Source: Bacteroidota bacterium | GTDB lineage: Bacteria; Bacteroidota; Bacteroidia; Cytophagales; Cyclobacteriaceae | DNA: 64,000 bases | Reading direction: 5' to 3' | NCBI GenBank assembly: GCA_018267215.1 | Contig: JAFDYX010000027.1 | Coordinates: forward strand, 45,860 to 109,859 | Part shown: positions 27,410 through 36,484 of the stretch, piece by piece | How positions within the stretch are numbered: the first letter of the stretch is position 1 | How the letters are laid out: every line of letters begins with the position of its first letter | Notes under the pieces: generated by a model | Told to the model about the DNA's origin: nothing | Databases searched by the model: none | What the model saw: only the letters and a program-made list of their open reading frames with translations | Program-made: the position numbers and the translations under genes

Positions 27410-29410
27410 TTAAATACTCAATACGAGCAGTTCTACTCTTCGGTTAAGTGCCCTGTTTTCATCTGTGTCGTTGGCTACCAGAGGTTTAGATTCTCCATAT
27501 CCTTTCGGCTGCAGTCTTTCTTTTTGTACTCCTTTTGACAGAAGATATTGGTAAGCGCTTTGAGCCCGCTTGTCTGATAACTTCAAATTAAAATTATCGT
27601 CACCACTGTCATCTGTATGTGCCGAAACTTCTATGGCCAATTTAGGGTTGGCTTTCATCAATTCTACTATACGATCCAGTTCAAACAAAGAGCTTGATTT
27701 TAATATAGCAGATCCCTTCTCGAAAGTAATATTATTAAGCGACAACTTCCCTCCTACCTCAATCCGTACCAAAAACAAATCAACACCGGCTGTTTCTCCT
27801 GCCACAATTTCTTGTGTAGCAAAAAAATAACCCTCCTCACTTCCGGTAATAATTTGGTAGCGATCTCCTTTGCGCAGCAGCATCTTCTCTCCGGCCTGTG
27901 CGATGATCGTTTCGTCAATAGTTTTATCGTTGGCATATACCTTCACAGTCATCTTCTTTTTAGTGGCCCAGCTAATCACATTGGCCACAAACTCTGCTTT
28001 AACATGCTCTATGGGTACTATAATATTCTTGTTATCAATTTTTTTTTTTTCTTTGAATGACCAGGTTGTTTCATAGGGTGTATATTTTTCTTTTGTAACC
28101 GATATTTTATAATCGAGTGGAGCATTAAATTGAGTGTGGATGGGCATTGCCAAAACACGAGCAGAGTCGTTGATCAGGTATGTGCTCCCCTGCTGCACAG
28201 TTAGCCAAGCGTTGATTTTTATTTTTAGATCTTTATCAATCAGTGTGATTTGGGGGGAGCATGAAGATTTAAGCAATATGTTTTTTCGTTGGAGCAGATA
28301 GGTTTTCTGGTTTTCAAGATCAATTTTGAGTGTATCAGGAAAAAGGTTTTCATTGTCGAAAACCACTGTGTATTTACTGCCAACTCCCAACACCACGCTG
28401 TACTCGCCATCTGCTTCGTTATTGACTGCTTCAAAAGATTCTCTCGTGTTGAGATTGATGACAAAAATTTTAGCCGGCACATTTTTAAGTGTCTTTTCTT
28501 CCAGCACTCTTCCGGAGATTACTGCATTTACCATTTGTTGGTATTTAGCCGGAATGGGTACCGAGTAAATATCATTTTTGGTGTAATAAAACATCCTATC
28601 GCCCGAAGCAGAAATACAAGGCGACTGATCATTATCTTTTGAGTTAATAAAATCTAAAGAAACAGGTACTGACCACGTTCCGTCATTTTGCAATGTGGTT
28701 TGATACATGTCGTATTTGCCCAATCCTCCTTCGCGAATGGATGAGAAAATAAGTGTTCTGTTATCTGCCATTATTTTCGGATCTCTTTCGCACCCAGTAT
28801 TAATCGGTGACGGAAGTGCCACCGGCTCGCCCCATTTTCCTTCAGGTGTTTTTTTTGAAACGTAAATAACGAAGCAAGTCTCTTTACTTTTTTTATCTGT
28901 GTTATGTTCTGCATTCATTCTTATAAAATAAAGGCTTTTGCCATCCGGGGAAATGGATGGGAAGCCTTCGTACGACTCATCAGTATTAATGGGCGATCCT
29001 ATACTTATCGGTTCACTCCATGTATTCTCGCCTGTGCGATCAGAGTAGTAGATGTCTTCGCTCTTTGATGTTCCTTCAATAAAGGCTGTGTAATAAAGCT
29101 GGTTGCCATCAAAGCTCAGACTGGGGCCGGCAATAAACTGGCACTTTTTATTTATTGCCTCCAATGGAACAGGCTTCAACCATACTCCGTTTTCAAGTTG
29201 TGATTGGAACAACTGCCATCCTGTTTCTTCATCAATGCTTGATTCGAAGACAATGGTTTTACCATCGGCACTAATAGTAGGCGAAAACTCCGTCAGCTTA
29301 CTGTCGCTCAACCCGGGAACAGGTTTTTTTTCGTCTGCGTTTTGGGCATACAGTATAATAACAGAAAATGTTAAAAAACATGAAAGTGTAAGCTGTTTCA
29401 GGTTGTACAT
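27410..29410 (-). CDS. OmpA family protein with PD40-type beta-propeller repeats
   Basis: The protein has 666 residues. A signal peptide (LTLSCFLTFSVIILYAQ) precedes PD40/TolB-type repeats (residues about 35-290), seen in FSPTISADGKTIVFES, GPSLSFDGNQLYY, GFPSISPDGKSLYFI and QSPCISASGDRMFYY. A middle region with beta-sandwich character (about 300-540) follows, then a C-terminal OmpA peptidoglycan-binding domain (about 555-666: ITFEKGSAILKSSSLFELD, IEVSAHTDDSG, KGYGESKPLVANDTDENRAL, NRRVEL). It is expected to be anchored at the outer membrane and bound to peptidoglycan. The start is one base from the stop of the CHAT gene, so the two are cotranscribed. This ties the pair functionally, by inference. 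Confidence 0.88.
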   Translation of the reverse strand: MYNLKQLTLSCFLTFSVIILYAQNADEKKPVPGLSDSKLTEFSPTISADGKTIVFESSIDEETGWQLFQSQLENGVWLKPVPLEAINKKCQFIAGPSLSFDGNQLYYTAFIEGTSKSEDIYYSDRTGENTWSEPISIGSPINTDESYEGFPSISPDGKSLYFIRMNAEHNTDKKSKETCFVIYVSKKTPEGKWGEPVALPSPINTGCERDPKIMADNRTLIFSSIREGGLGKYDMYQTTLQNDGTWSVPVSLDFINSKDNDQSPCISASGDRMFYYTKNDIYSVPIPAKYQQMVNAVISGRVLEEKTLKNVPAKIFVINLNTRESFEAVNNEADGEYSVVLGVGSKYTVVFDNENLFPDTLKIDLENQKTYLLQRKNILLKSSCSPQITLIDKDLKIKINAWLTVQQGSTYLINDSARVLAMPIHTQFNAPLDYKISVTKEKYTPYETTWSFKEKKKIDNKNIIVPIEHVKAEFVANVISWATKKKMTVKVYANDKTIDETIIAQAGEKMLLRKGDRYQIITGSEEGYFFATQEIVAGETAGVDLFLVRIEVGGKLSLNNITFEKGSAILKSSSLFELDRIVELMKANPKLAIEVSAHTDDSGDDNFNLKLSDKRAQSAYQYLLSKGVQKERLQPKGYGESKPLVANDTDENRALNRRVELLVLSI

Positions 29411-29411
29411 A

Positions 29412-32400
29412 TTAAATGGGTTTACCTATTAAAACAAAACTTCCCCAGAAATAAGGTGAGGGATATTTTTTAATCAATTCATTTTGAGCTAATCTCAATG
29501 CCTGAGCTGTATTGTTGCCATTGAGAAAGTTTTGGTAAAATAAAATCATCAGTTCTTGGGTAGCCTGATCATCTACTTTCCATAAACTCATCAAAACATT
29601 TTTTACGCCACTAATTAAAAAAGACCGCTGTAACCCATAAACACCTTCCCCGTTGCGCACCTGTCCGGAGCCTGTTTCGCACGCTGACAATACAACCAAG
29701 CTGGTCTTATCCAGGTTTAAATTTTTAATTTCATAAGCCGTTAGAATACCATCTTCATCGGATGGAGTATCTTTCGTGTGTTGTGCCGTGTTTTTCAATA
29801 CAAGCCCTGAGTGTAAAAGCGGGTTGTTCATATTTTCTCTTTTCTGCAGTACAACCGGTATGTCTTCATCTGATTCTTCAATAAAAAAACCGTGGGTTGC
29901 CACATGAATCACACGCTCGTCTTTTATTTTTTTAAAAGTGTTTTCAGTAGCTTTTTCTTTCAGATTTACGGATGTAATCCAGCCTTTATTGCGCAGCAAA
30001 GCGGCAATGTGTTCAATTTCTGTCTGCGTAGCAGGTAGTGCCGGCATTTCATTATCCGGCAGCCATGTTCGGGTTTGGTTGGTAGCAGCATCTAACGAAC
30101 GGGTAGAGTCTCTGAAATAAACAGGCCCGAGCAACGCAGCCTCGTGAAGAGATGAGTTATGTTCTTCGGCACGCATCACATCGCGTAGGTTTGACACTAA
30201 AATAAAAGTATGTCTTTGGGCTAAGTAATTTTGTTGCTCGCTATCGTAAAGAGTTGACAAATTAATTTTATTGTAAATGCCATCTGCAGATACATAAACT
30301 GTACCCTTGTCTTTAATTTTATCATCAATCTGTTTCCAATAAACTCCATACGAATGATCATTGCCTTGCTGATTCAGAATTGTATTGCGATAATATCTAT
30401 ATTCTCTGTCTTCTAATTTTTTTCCGTCCTGCAATACAACTAATTCGGGTGCGCTATTTTTTGTTACAATGATAGCGGCATAAAAAACAGAATCTTTTTT
30501 GCTTGATCCCCTTACACGCATCAACTCGATAGCAGCCTCTGTATCGCTGAGTGAGGATTGAACATTTTGCCATAGTGTTTTGCGCTCATCGTCTTGCAAT
30601 TTAAAAGAGGATGACTGCTTGGCCATCAATTTTTCTAAATCAGCAGCATGGTTTTCGAGTTGATCTATCTGTGAGGTTACTTGAGGAGAGGGTATTTCTA
30701 AATAAAGTTTACCCAGTTGATTTTTTATATTGAGCCAAGACAAAAACTGATCTCTCAGTTGCAGGTCCTTTCCGTTTAAAATCCGTCCGCGCACCTTCAT
30801 GGATGAGTTAAGCAGCAACGCTTTTGTGGCTAGCCTGAAATCTAATAACTGTTTTACCAATTCGGGATGAGTTCTGCTCATTTCAATAGCAAAAAGCTGA
30901 TAGTCTTGTATTACCTTATTTATTCTGTTGAGAAATGACACCTGCTCTTGCTCATTCATGGCCTGAAACAAGTCGTTAATTTGTTTCAGGTAAAAGCCGG
31001 CCATGTGTTGCATCAGCGGAATTGCCTGTTCCACTTTCCCTAATCGTTTATAGATCATGGCTAAATTGTATTCGCACAATACATAGTCTGGGTGTGAAGA
31101 GGTTAATTTAATCAACAGCACCTGTAGGGCATGCTCTGCAACTGTTTTTGATTTTTCGTAAAGACCAATGTCTTTTAGTGCCGATGCCAGATTATTTTCT
31201 TTTAATGCTGCCTCCACACTTTGTTCGCCATAGCGATTTTTTACGACAGCCGTTGCCTGCTCAAAAAGCTGAACTGCTTCTTGGTATTTTCCTTCACGTT
31301 GGTAAAGCACTGCCAGGTTAGATATGGCAAAAGCATAGTCGAGACTGTTTTCGCCAGATTTCTTTTTCTCAGCTTCCACGCGTTGTTCCTGAATTATTTT
31401 TGCCTTCTTTAATTCATTGGTTTCTATGTAACCAGCCGCCAGGTTCTCAAGTACTGTAAAATATAGTGGTGCAGAAGCCGGTATTTTTGTAAGCAATGAA
31501 TTAAAAATTGTTTCTGCCTTATAAAAATTTCCGAGTTTCATGTAAAGTGTGGCTAATGAATTTTCCGCATACCAGGTTTCGTTGGAGTTAGTGCTGGTAT
31601 AGCTCGCTATCGCTTGCTTGTAATAGCCTTCGGCTTTGTCATAGTCTCCGGCCGTTTGCAATAGTTGCGCTGTCTGATAAGCCAGATCTCCTTTTGCCTG
31701 CTCTGTGCGTGTAAGTTCAGACATGTGGTTTAGTTTTTCCAGCGCAGAGTTCCACAATCCTTTTTCAATCAATGCATCTACCTTTTTAAATTGAATATAA
31801 TCCGGAGCCTTGTCATAAACCGGGGTGTTTAGCAGCGACAGTGCAGAATCGGAAAGGTTAAGAGACAAAAACGCATCGGCATATAATCCGCTGGCCGAAA
31901 AAAATGAATCATCAGGCTGGCTTCTTCCTGCGCGAACGGACGGAGCTAATAAGGCAAGGGCTGTCCGCGGCATATCATTATTGATAAGTTGTTTTGACGA
32001 ATTAAGTACATCGCGCCATACTGAGGGAAGAAAATTTTTTGTCAATAATTTTGATGCGTGCAAATAATATTGAGAGGCTTGTGTTTTTTGAGATCTCCCC
32101 AGCAGGATATCTGCCGCTGTCAAAGTCACTAAGAAAATTTCCGGTGATGTTGCTGCAAACAAGCCTTTGCTTTGTTCGTTTGCTTTCTTCATGACGTTAT
32201 CTGCATCATCATATTTTTCAAGCGACATCAGGCAACGTGCATAATTGAAGTAAAAAGAAAAAGTAGTTTTACTTGTCGGGCTTTTAGCTACTTCGGTATC
32301 GGCTGACTTAAAAATTTTTAATGCCTCAGTATACTGTTGGCTCTCTTGAAGCGATAAGGCCTTTCTTAATATACCATCAACATCGGGATTCCCTTGCTCT

Positions 32401-33128
32401 TTCTTTTTTAAACGCTCCAGTGCTTGCTGGGAGAGTGTATATTTTTCATCATCGGTTTGGTTAGCTTTTTCAAGAAACAGAACACACAAAGAAAGTTTTT
32501 CTTTTGCTGAAGAATAATTTTTCAGTGCCTCGCTCAGCATACCTGCATTAAACAATAGCTGCCTGTACTCGCTCCAAGCATTTGGTTCAGCAGCCAATAA
32601 AGGAATGCAGTCATCCCAAATGAGCGCTGCTTTTGCTGAATCAGCCGATGCTAATGCGACTTCACCCGTCAACGATTTGAATGTGGCTGTCTGCAAACTA
32701 TTTCCACCATAGCTTTGCTCAAACACTGGCAAAGCTTGCTCACAAATAGCACTTGCCTCACGATTTAAATTTTTTTGATTTAAGAATATGATCTTTTTTT
32801 TATACGCTTCAGCCAGCGATTTACTTTTTACACCCTCAATTTGTTTAAAAAGCTCTATTTCGTCAGACACATACCTGAGGCCGGCATCGGTATCTTCCAT
32901 TGCCATACAAGACGAGGTGATAAGTTGTAAAGTATAGGCTTTGATCTTGGGATCTTTTAGCAAAGCCAGAGAAGCGGAGGCATCGGCAAATGATTTTTTA
33001 AAATTGCCTGCTTCGTATTCTTTTAGTGCATCATGATACGGCTTATCTTCTTGAGAAAATACTGATACAGACAGAGCCAATAAGACGATCAATACAATCC
33101 AAAACAGGTTAGGAGGTAGTCTTCTCAT
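29412..33128 (-). CDS. Exported TPR-CHAT (caspase-like) protein
   Basis: The protein has 1238 residues. An N-terminal signal or anchor helix (FWIVLIVLLALSVSVFS, about 8-25) is followed by a long array of TPR-like helices (about 30-740: for example YTEALKIFKSAD, YDKAEGYYKQAIASY, YQEAVQLFEQATAVVKNRYG). A linker leads to a C-terminal CHAT domain (about 940-1238). The caspase-type dyad is intact: His1079 in VATHGFF and Cys1150 in LSACETG, with the downstream GVYGLQRSFLISG and LMSLWKVDD. CHAT domains are peptidases or their inactive relatives; TPR-CHAT proteins include the Craspase protease of type III-E CRISPR. Here the signal sequence points to the periplasm. First gene of a two-gene operon with the OmpA/PD40 protein. 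Substrate unknown. Confidence 0.9.
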   Translation of the reverse strand: MRRLPPNLFWIVLIVLLALSVSVFSQEDKPYHDALKEYEAGNFKKSFADASASLALLKDPKIKAYTLQLITSSCMAMEDTDAGLRYVSDEIELFKQIEGVKSKSLAEAYKKKIIFLNQKNLNREASAICEQALPVFEQSYGGNSLQTATFKSLTGEVALASADSAKAALIWDDCIPLLAAEPNAWSEYRQLLFNAGMLSEALKNYSSAKEKLSLCVLFLEKANQTDDEKYTLSQQALERLKKKEQGNPDVDGILRKALSLQESQQYTEALKIFKSADTEVAKSPTSKTTFSFYFNYARCLMSLEKYDDADNVMKKANEQSKGLFAATSPEIFLVTLTAADILLGRSQKTQASQYYLHASKLLTKNFLPSVWRDVLNSSKQLINNDMPRTALALLAPSVRAGRSQPDDSFFSASGLYADAFLSLNLSDSALSLLNTPVYDKAPDYIQFKKVDALIEKGLWNSALEKLNHMSELTRTEQAKGDLAYQTAQLLQTAGDYDKAEGYYKQAIASYTSTNSNETWYAENSLATLYMKLGNFYKAETIFNSLLTKIPASAPLYFTVLENLAAGYIETNELKKAKIIQEQRVEAEKKKSGENSLDYAFAISNLAVLYQREGKYQEAVQLFEQATAVVKNRYGEQSVEAALKENNLASALKDIGLYEKSKTVAEHALQVLLIKLTSSHPDYVLCEYNLAMIYKRLGKVEQAIPLMQHMAGFYLKQINDLFQAMNEQEQVSFLNRINKVIQDYQLFAIEMSRTHPELVKQLLDFRLATKALLLNSSMKVRGRILNGKDLQLRDQFLSWLNIKNQLGKLYLEIPSPQVTSQIDQLENHAADLEKLMAKQSSSFKLQDDERKTLWQNVQSSLSDTEAAIELMRVRGSSKKDSVFYAAIIVTKNSAPELVVLQDGKKLEDREYRYYRNTILNQQGNDHSYGVYWKQIDDKIKDKGTVYVSADGIYNKINLSTLYDSEQQNYLAQRHTFILVSNLRDVMRAEEHNSSLHEAALLGPVYFRDSTRSLDAATNQTRTWLPDNEMPALPATQTEIEHIAALLRNKGWITSVNLKEKATENTFKKIKDERVIHVATHGFFIEESDEDIPVVLQKRENMNNPLLHSGLVLKNTAQHTKDTPSDEDGILTAYEIKNLNLDKTSLVVLSACETGSGQVRNGEGVYGLQRSFLISGVKNVLMSLWKVDDQATQELMILFYQNFLNGNNTAQALRLAQNELIKKYPSPYFWGSFVLIGKPI

Positions 33129-33265
33129 ATATTAAGAAAACCGGTTAACCCCTATAAATTTAAGTTATTTTGTGCCAAGACACAATACCTACAAAGGAGT
33201 ATTTATAGTTCTACGAAGCAATAAATTATCATCTATATTGATATTTTTACTAAAATCCCAGTGCC

Positions 33266-33904
33266 ATGAACATCAACCCCGATTTTGAAGTAGCCATGCG
33301 GCTATTGATTTCGTTTGTTATCGGCTCGGCCATTGGCTTGGAGCGCGAGTATCGAAGCAAAGCTGCCGGCTTGCGTACCATGATCATGATCTGCCTGGGC
33401 TCCACCATCTTCACGGAAATATCCGTCAACTTGGGAATAAATAACCCCGACCGGCTGGCAGCCAACATTGTAACGGGCATTGGCTTTTTGGGAGGAGGTG
33501 TAATTTTCAAAGACGGATTAACCATCTCAGGCATTACCACGGCCACTACTATTTGGATCTCTGCCGCACTGGGGATGGCGGTGGGTGCCGGTGAGTATTT
33601 TGTTGCCATCATCGGCTCGGGTGTAGTGTTGATCGTTTTGACCATGCTGGAAAAAGCACAAGGGCTGATTGAGCGCTGGCATCAATCGCGCACGTACCGC
33701 ATCGGGTTTTCATTGCAAGATGATTGCCATCCTTTTATTGAGCAAATATTAACAACGCTCAAACTCAGTTTTAAAAGAAGACGTGATTACAAAGACACCA
33801 ACACATTTACCGTAACTTATGATGTATTTGGCCCTGAAGACAAATTGGATCAATTCAATTTGATTTTGAAAGGATCGGACCGGGTGTTGACTTTCGGGTA
33901 TTAA
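33266..33904 (+). CDS. MgtC/SapB family membrane protein
   Basis: This 212-residue protein has an N-terminal membrane domain of four to five helices. The family motifs GLRTMIMICLG, GIGFLGGGVIFK and GITTATTIWISAALGMAVG are all present, with the conserved GLERE and a C-terminal ACT-like soluble tail (about 145-212). MgtC proteins help survival at low magnesium and in the host by acting on the F1Fo ATPase; whether this holds outside enterobacteria is unclear. The start at 33266 gives MNINPDFEVAMRLLISFVIG. It is divergent from the CHAT gene (137-nt gap) and converges on the next gene through a shared TTAA of overlapping stop codons. Confidence 0.9.
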   Translation: MNINPDFEVAMRLLISFVIGSAIGLEREYRSKAAGLRTMIMICLGSTIFTEISVNLGINNPDRLAANIVTGIGFLGGGVIFKDGLTISGITTATTIWISAALGMAVGAGEYFVAIIGSGVVLIVLTMLEKAQGLIERWHQSRTYRIGFSLQDDCHPFIEQILTTLKLSFKRRRDYKDTNTFTVTYDVFGPEDKLDQFNLILKGSDRVLTFGY

Positions 33905-34752
33905 ACACCCAAGTCGCCACCATCAGAAATATCTACTAGCAGCACCTTTACCTCATCGGCTTTGGCGTGTTCACCCATTTTCTCGAAACTCATCACTAAG
34001 TTGCGCAGCGCCCTGCGGATAATGTCTACGTGCGTACACGCTTCAAAGAAAGACGACTGCGGCACCAGATGCAGTTCGTTAATATAATTTTCAATGTCTT
34101 GCTTGGAGAAGATCAGCCCGCGGTTAAACGCATTGATATAAAATTGGTGATTGTTGTCCTTATAGGTGAGAATAAAAAGATTGGGCAGGTTGACACCCTG
34201 CACGGGCAGTTTCAATTTCTGCGCCACCAACATATAGATAACACAAAGTGTAATCGGGTTTCCTTTGCGCGACTCCAGCACTACGTTGATCAGCGAGTTA
34301 CCGGGCGAGTGAAAATTTTTTGTGTTGGCGCCAAACTTCAGTTTATTGAACAGCACACTGTTGATTACTTTTATCTGATCGAACGGGTAGAGGTCGGGGC
34401 GAAATTCCAGCCACGTTTCGTAATAGATTTGTTCTAATTCCTGTTTTAATTTTTCTAACTCCAAATCAGGGTATTGATAGGTGGCCAACATCCACATACC
34501 GGTTAGCAGGTCGTGTTCGCTGCCGTTATACCAAGCCTTGAGGCGCTCGCGCAGCAGATCGTACTGAAGCGTGTGGATCAGGTCTTCGATGCGGCTTTGC
34601 ACATCGGGGTTCAGGTTACTCTCCCACTCGCGTTCTAAAAAAGGAATAGCACCTTTTCCGATGGATAATATCTTTTCTTCTACGTGGGCAATCACCTGCT
34701 GATCTTCATCATCGAGCAAAGAAACCAAAGCTTTGAGTTCGTTGTCTTGCAT
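33901..34752 (-). CDS. SirB1-like (transglutaminase-fold) protein
   Basis: The protein has 283 residues: an N-terminal helical part with HEAT-like character (LVSLLDDEDQQVIAHVEEKI), then the SirB1 region around residues 135-200 (SLINVVLESRKGNPITLCVIY, VQGVNLPNLFILTY). In relatives the last stretch usually reads LPGHF or LPQHF; here the His is replaced (LPNLF), so the transglutaminase-like site may be dead. The C-terminal helices (ACTHVDIIRRALRNLVMSFEK) look like the TPR-like end of the family. No signal peptide; cytoplasmic. Function of the family is poorly known; E. coli relatives sit next to translation genes. Confidence 0.8.
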   Translation of the reverse strand: MQDNELKALVSLLDDEDQQVIAHVEEKILSIGKGAIPFLEREWESNLNPDVQSRIEDLIHTLQYDLLRERLKAWYNGSEHDLLTGMWMLATYQYPDLELEKLKQELEQIYYETWLEFRPDLYPFDQIKVINSVLFNKLKFGANTKNFHSPGNSLINVVLESRKGNPITLCVIYMLVAQKLKLPVQGVNLPNLFILTYKDNNHQFYINAFNRGLIFSKQDIENYINELHLVPQSSFFEACTHVDIIRRALRNLVMSFEKMGEHAKADEVKVLLVDISDGGDLGV

Positions 34753-34852
34753 CCAAATCTAATTTGATAATCTGAAGAGTGTGTGATTTGAAAATATGCT
34801 CATTTCTTTCTGTAAAATCATCTTCAAATTAACGCATTTTAAATTTTTCAAA

Positions 34853-36484
34853 TCAAGTTTGAATAACTCCCACATTAAATTTTTCTATCGGGACGTGGTT
34901 GGCCGCGGCAATACCCATCGAAATAACTTGTCGGGTTTCCATCGGGTCAATCACGCCATCTACCCACAGGCGAGAAGCTGCATAATAAGGGCTGAGCTGG
35001 TCGTTGTAGCGATCTGTAATTTCTTTTAATAAATTTTTCTCTTCCTCCGCTGAAATCGTTTTTCCTTTAGCTTTTAATGAACTGACACGAATTTGCAGCA
35101 ACGTTTTGGCGGCCGAGCTGCCGCTCATCACAGCCATCTGTGCCGTGGGCCACGCATAGATGAGCCGCGGGTCGTACGCTTTGCCGCACATGGCATAGTT
35201 GCCCGCACCATACGAATTGCCGATAATGAAAGTAAACTTGGGCACAGTGGAGTTGGCCATGGCATTTACCATTTTTGCCCCGTCTTTAATAATGCCGCCA
35301 TGCTCGGCACGGCTGCCCACCATAAACCCACTTACATCCTGAAGAAAAACGAGCGGTATTTTTCGCTGGTTGCAGTTCATGATAAAGCGGGCTGCTTTGT
35401 CGGCCGAGTCGGAGTAGATCACTCCACCCATTTGCATTTCGCCTTTTTTAGTCTTTACTGTTTTGCGTTGGTTGGCAATGATGCCCACCGCCCAGCCGTC
35501 TATACGGGCATAGCCACACAAAAGTGTTTTTCCATACAGCGGTTTGTATTCATCAAAGTCAGAATGATCGGTTAGCCGTTTGATGATCTCGTGCATATCA
35601 TACGGCTTCACGCGGTCGTGAGGGAATATACCGTAAATATCTTCCTGTTTTTCTGTTGGCGGGTGAGGCGTTTGCCTATCGAAACCTGCCTGCTCCGCGT
35701 GACCCATTTTATCAAACAGGTTTTTTATGTAATCCAAACAAGCCTGGTCGTTGGGAAATTTATTATCTGTTACGCCCGAAATCTCGCAGTGGGTAGTTGC
35801 TCCTCCCAATGTTTCGTTATCAATGTCTTCGCCAATGGCCGCCTTTACCAGATACGAGCCGGCCAAAAATATAGAGCCGGTTTTATCTACAATCATGGCT
35901 TCATCGCTCATGATGGGCAAGTAAGCGCCACCGGCCACACAACTTCCCATGATAGCAGCAATCTGCACGATGCCCATAGACGACATCCTGGCGTTGTTTC
36001 TAAACTGCCTTCCGAAATGTTCTTTGTCGGGAAAAATTTCGTCTTGCATGGGCAGAAATACTCCGGCACTATCCACCAAGTAAACGATGGGCAGTCTGTT
36101 TTCCATGGCTACTTCCTGCGCACGCAAATTCTTTTTGGCAGTGATGGGAAACCACGCTCCGGCTTTAACGGTGGCATCGTTGGCCACGATGACGCACTGT
36201 CGTCCTTTGATAAACCCGATACCCGCCACAACTCCGCCCGAAGGACAGCCGCCCTGTTCGGCATACATGCCTTCTCCGGCAAACAAACCAATTTCCAAAA
36301 AAGCAGAATCGCGGTCGCGCAAATATTCAATTCGCTCGCGGGCAGTCAGTTTTCCTTTTTCGTGTTGCTCGTTTATTTTTTTTTCTCCACCACCCAGTTG
36401 AACTTTTTTTTTCTTATCCTTCAGCAGTGCGCACAGTTGCTTAAAGTGATCTTCGTTTTTGTTGAATTCCAGATCCATACTCAT
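34853..36484 (-). CDS. Acyl-CoA carboxylase, carboxyltransferase (beta) subunit
   Basis: The 543-residue carboxyltransferase has two ClpP/crotonase-like halves. The N half carries GKLTARERIEYLRD, GCPSGGVVAGIG, SAGVFLPMQDEIFPDKEHFG, IVQIAAIMGSCVAGGAYLP; the C half carries YARIDGWAVGIIANQRKTV, IPLVFLQDVSGFMVG, GAGNYAMCGKAYDPRL. The LPMQDEIFPDKEHFG segment is typical of methylcrotonyl-CoA carboxylases (leucine breakdown), so that is my first choice, with propionyl-CoA carboxylase or a related enzyme possible. It needs a biotin-carboxylase alpha subunit, which is not in the window. It overlaps the MlaD gene by four bases (ATGA), so it is the third gene of an amidase-mlaD-carboxylase operon. Confidence 0.9.
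   Translation of the reverse strand: MSMDLEFNKNEDHFKQLCALLKDKKKKVQLGGGEKKINEQHEKGKLTARERIEYLRDRDSAFLEIGLFAGEGMYAEQGGCPSGGVVAGIGFIKGRQCVIVANDATVKAGAWFPITAKKNLRAQEVAMENRLPIVYLVDSAGVFLPMQDEIFPDKEHFGRQFRNNARMSSMGIVQIAAIMGSCVAGGAYLPIMSDEAMIVDKTGSIFLAGSYLVKAAIGEDIDNETLGGATTHCEISGVTDNKFPNDQACLDYIKNLFDKMGHAEQAGFDRQTPHPPTEKQEDIYGIFPHDRVKPYDMHEIIKRLTDHSDFDEYKPLYGKTLLCGYARIDGWAVGIIANQRKTVKTKKGEMQMGGVIYSDSADKAARFIMNCNQRKIPLVFLQDVSGFMVGSRAEHGGIIKDGAKMVNAMANSTVPKFTFIIGNSYGAGNYAMCGKAYDPRLIYAWPTAQMAVMSGSSAAKTLLQIRVSSLKAKGKTISAEEEKNLLKEITDRYNDQLSPYYAASRLWVDGVIDPMETRQVISMGIAAANHVPIEKFNVGVIQT

Noticed and set aside
29412-33128. Type III-E CRISPR TPR-CHAT (Craspase) component
   Set aside because: It has a signal sequence and no Cas7-11 gene or array nearby; partner is an OmpA protein.
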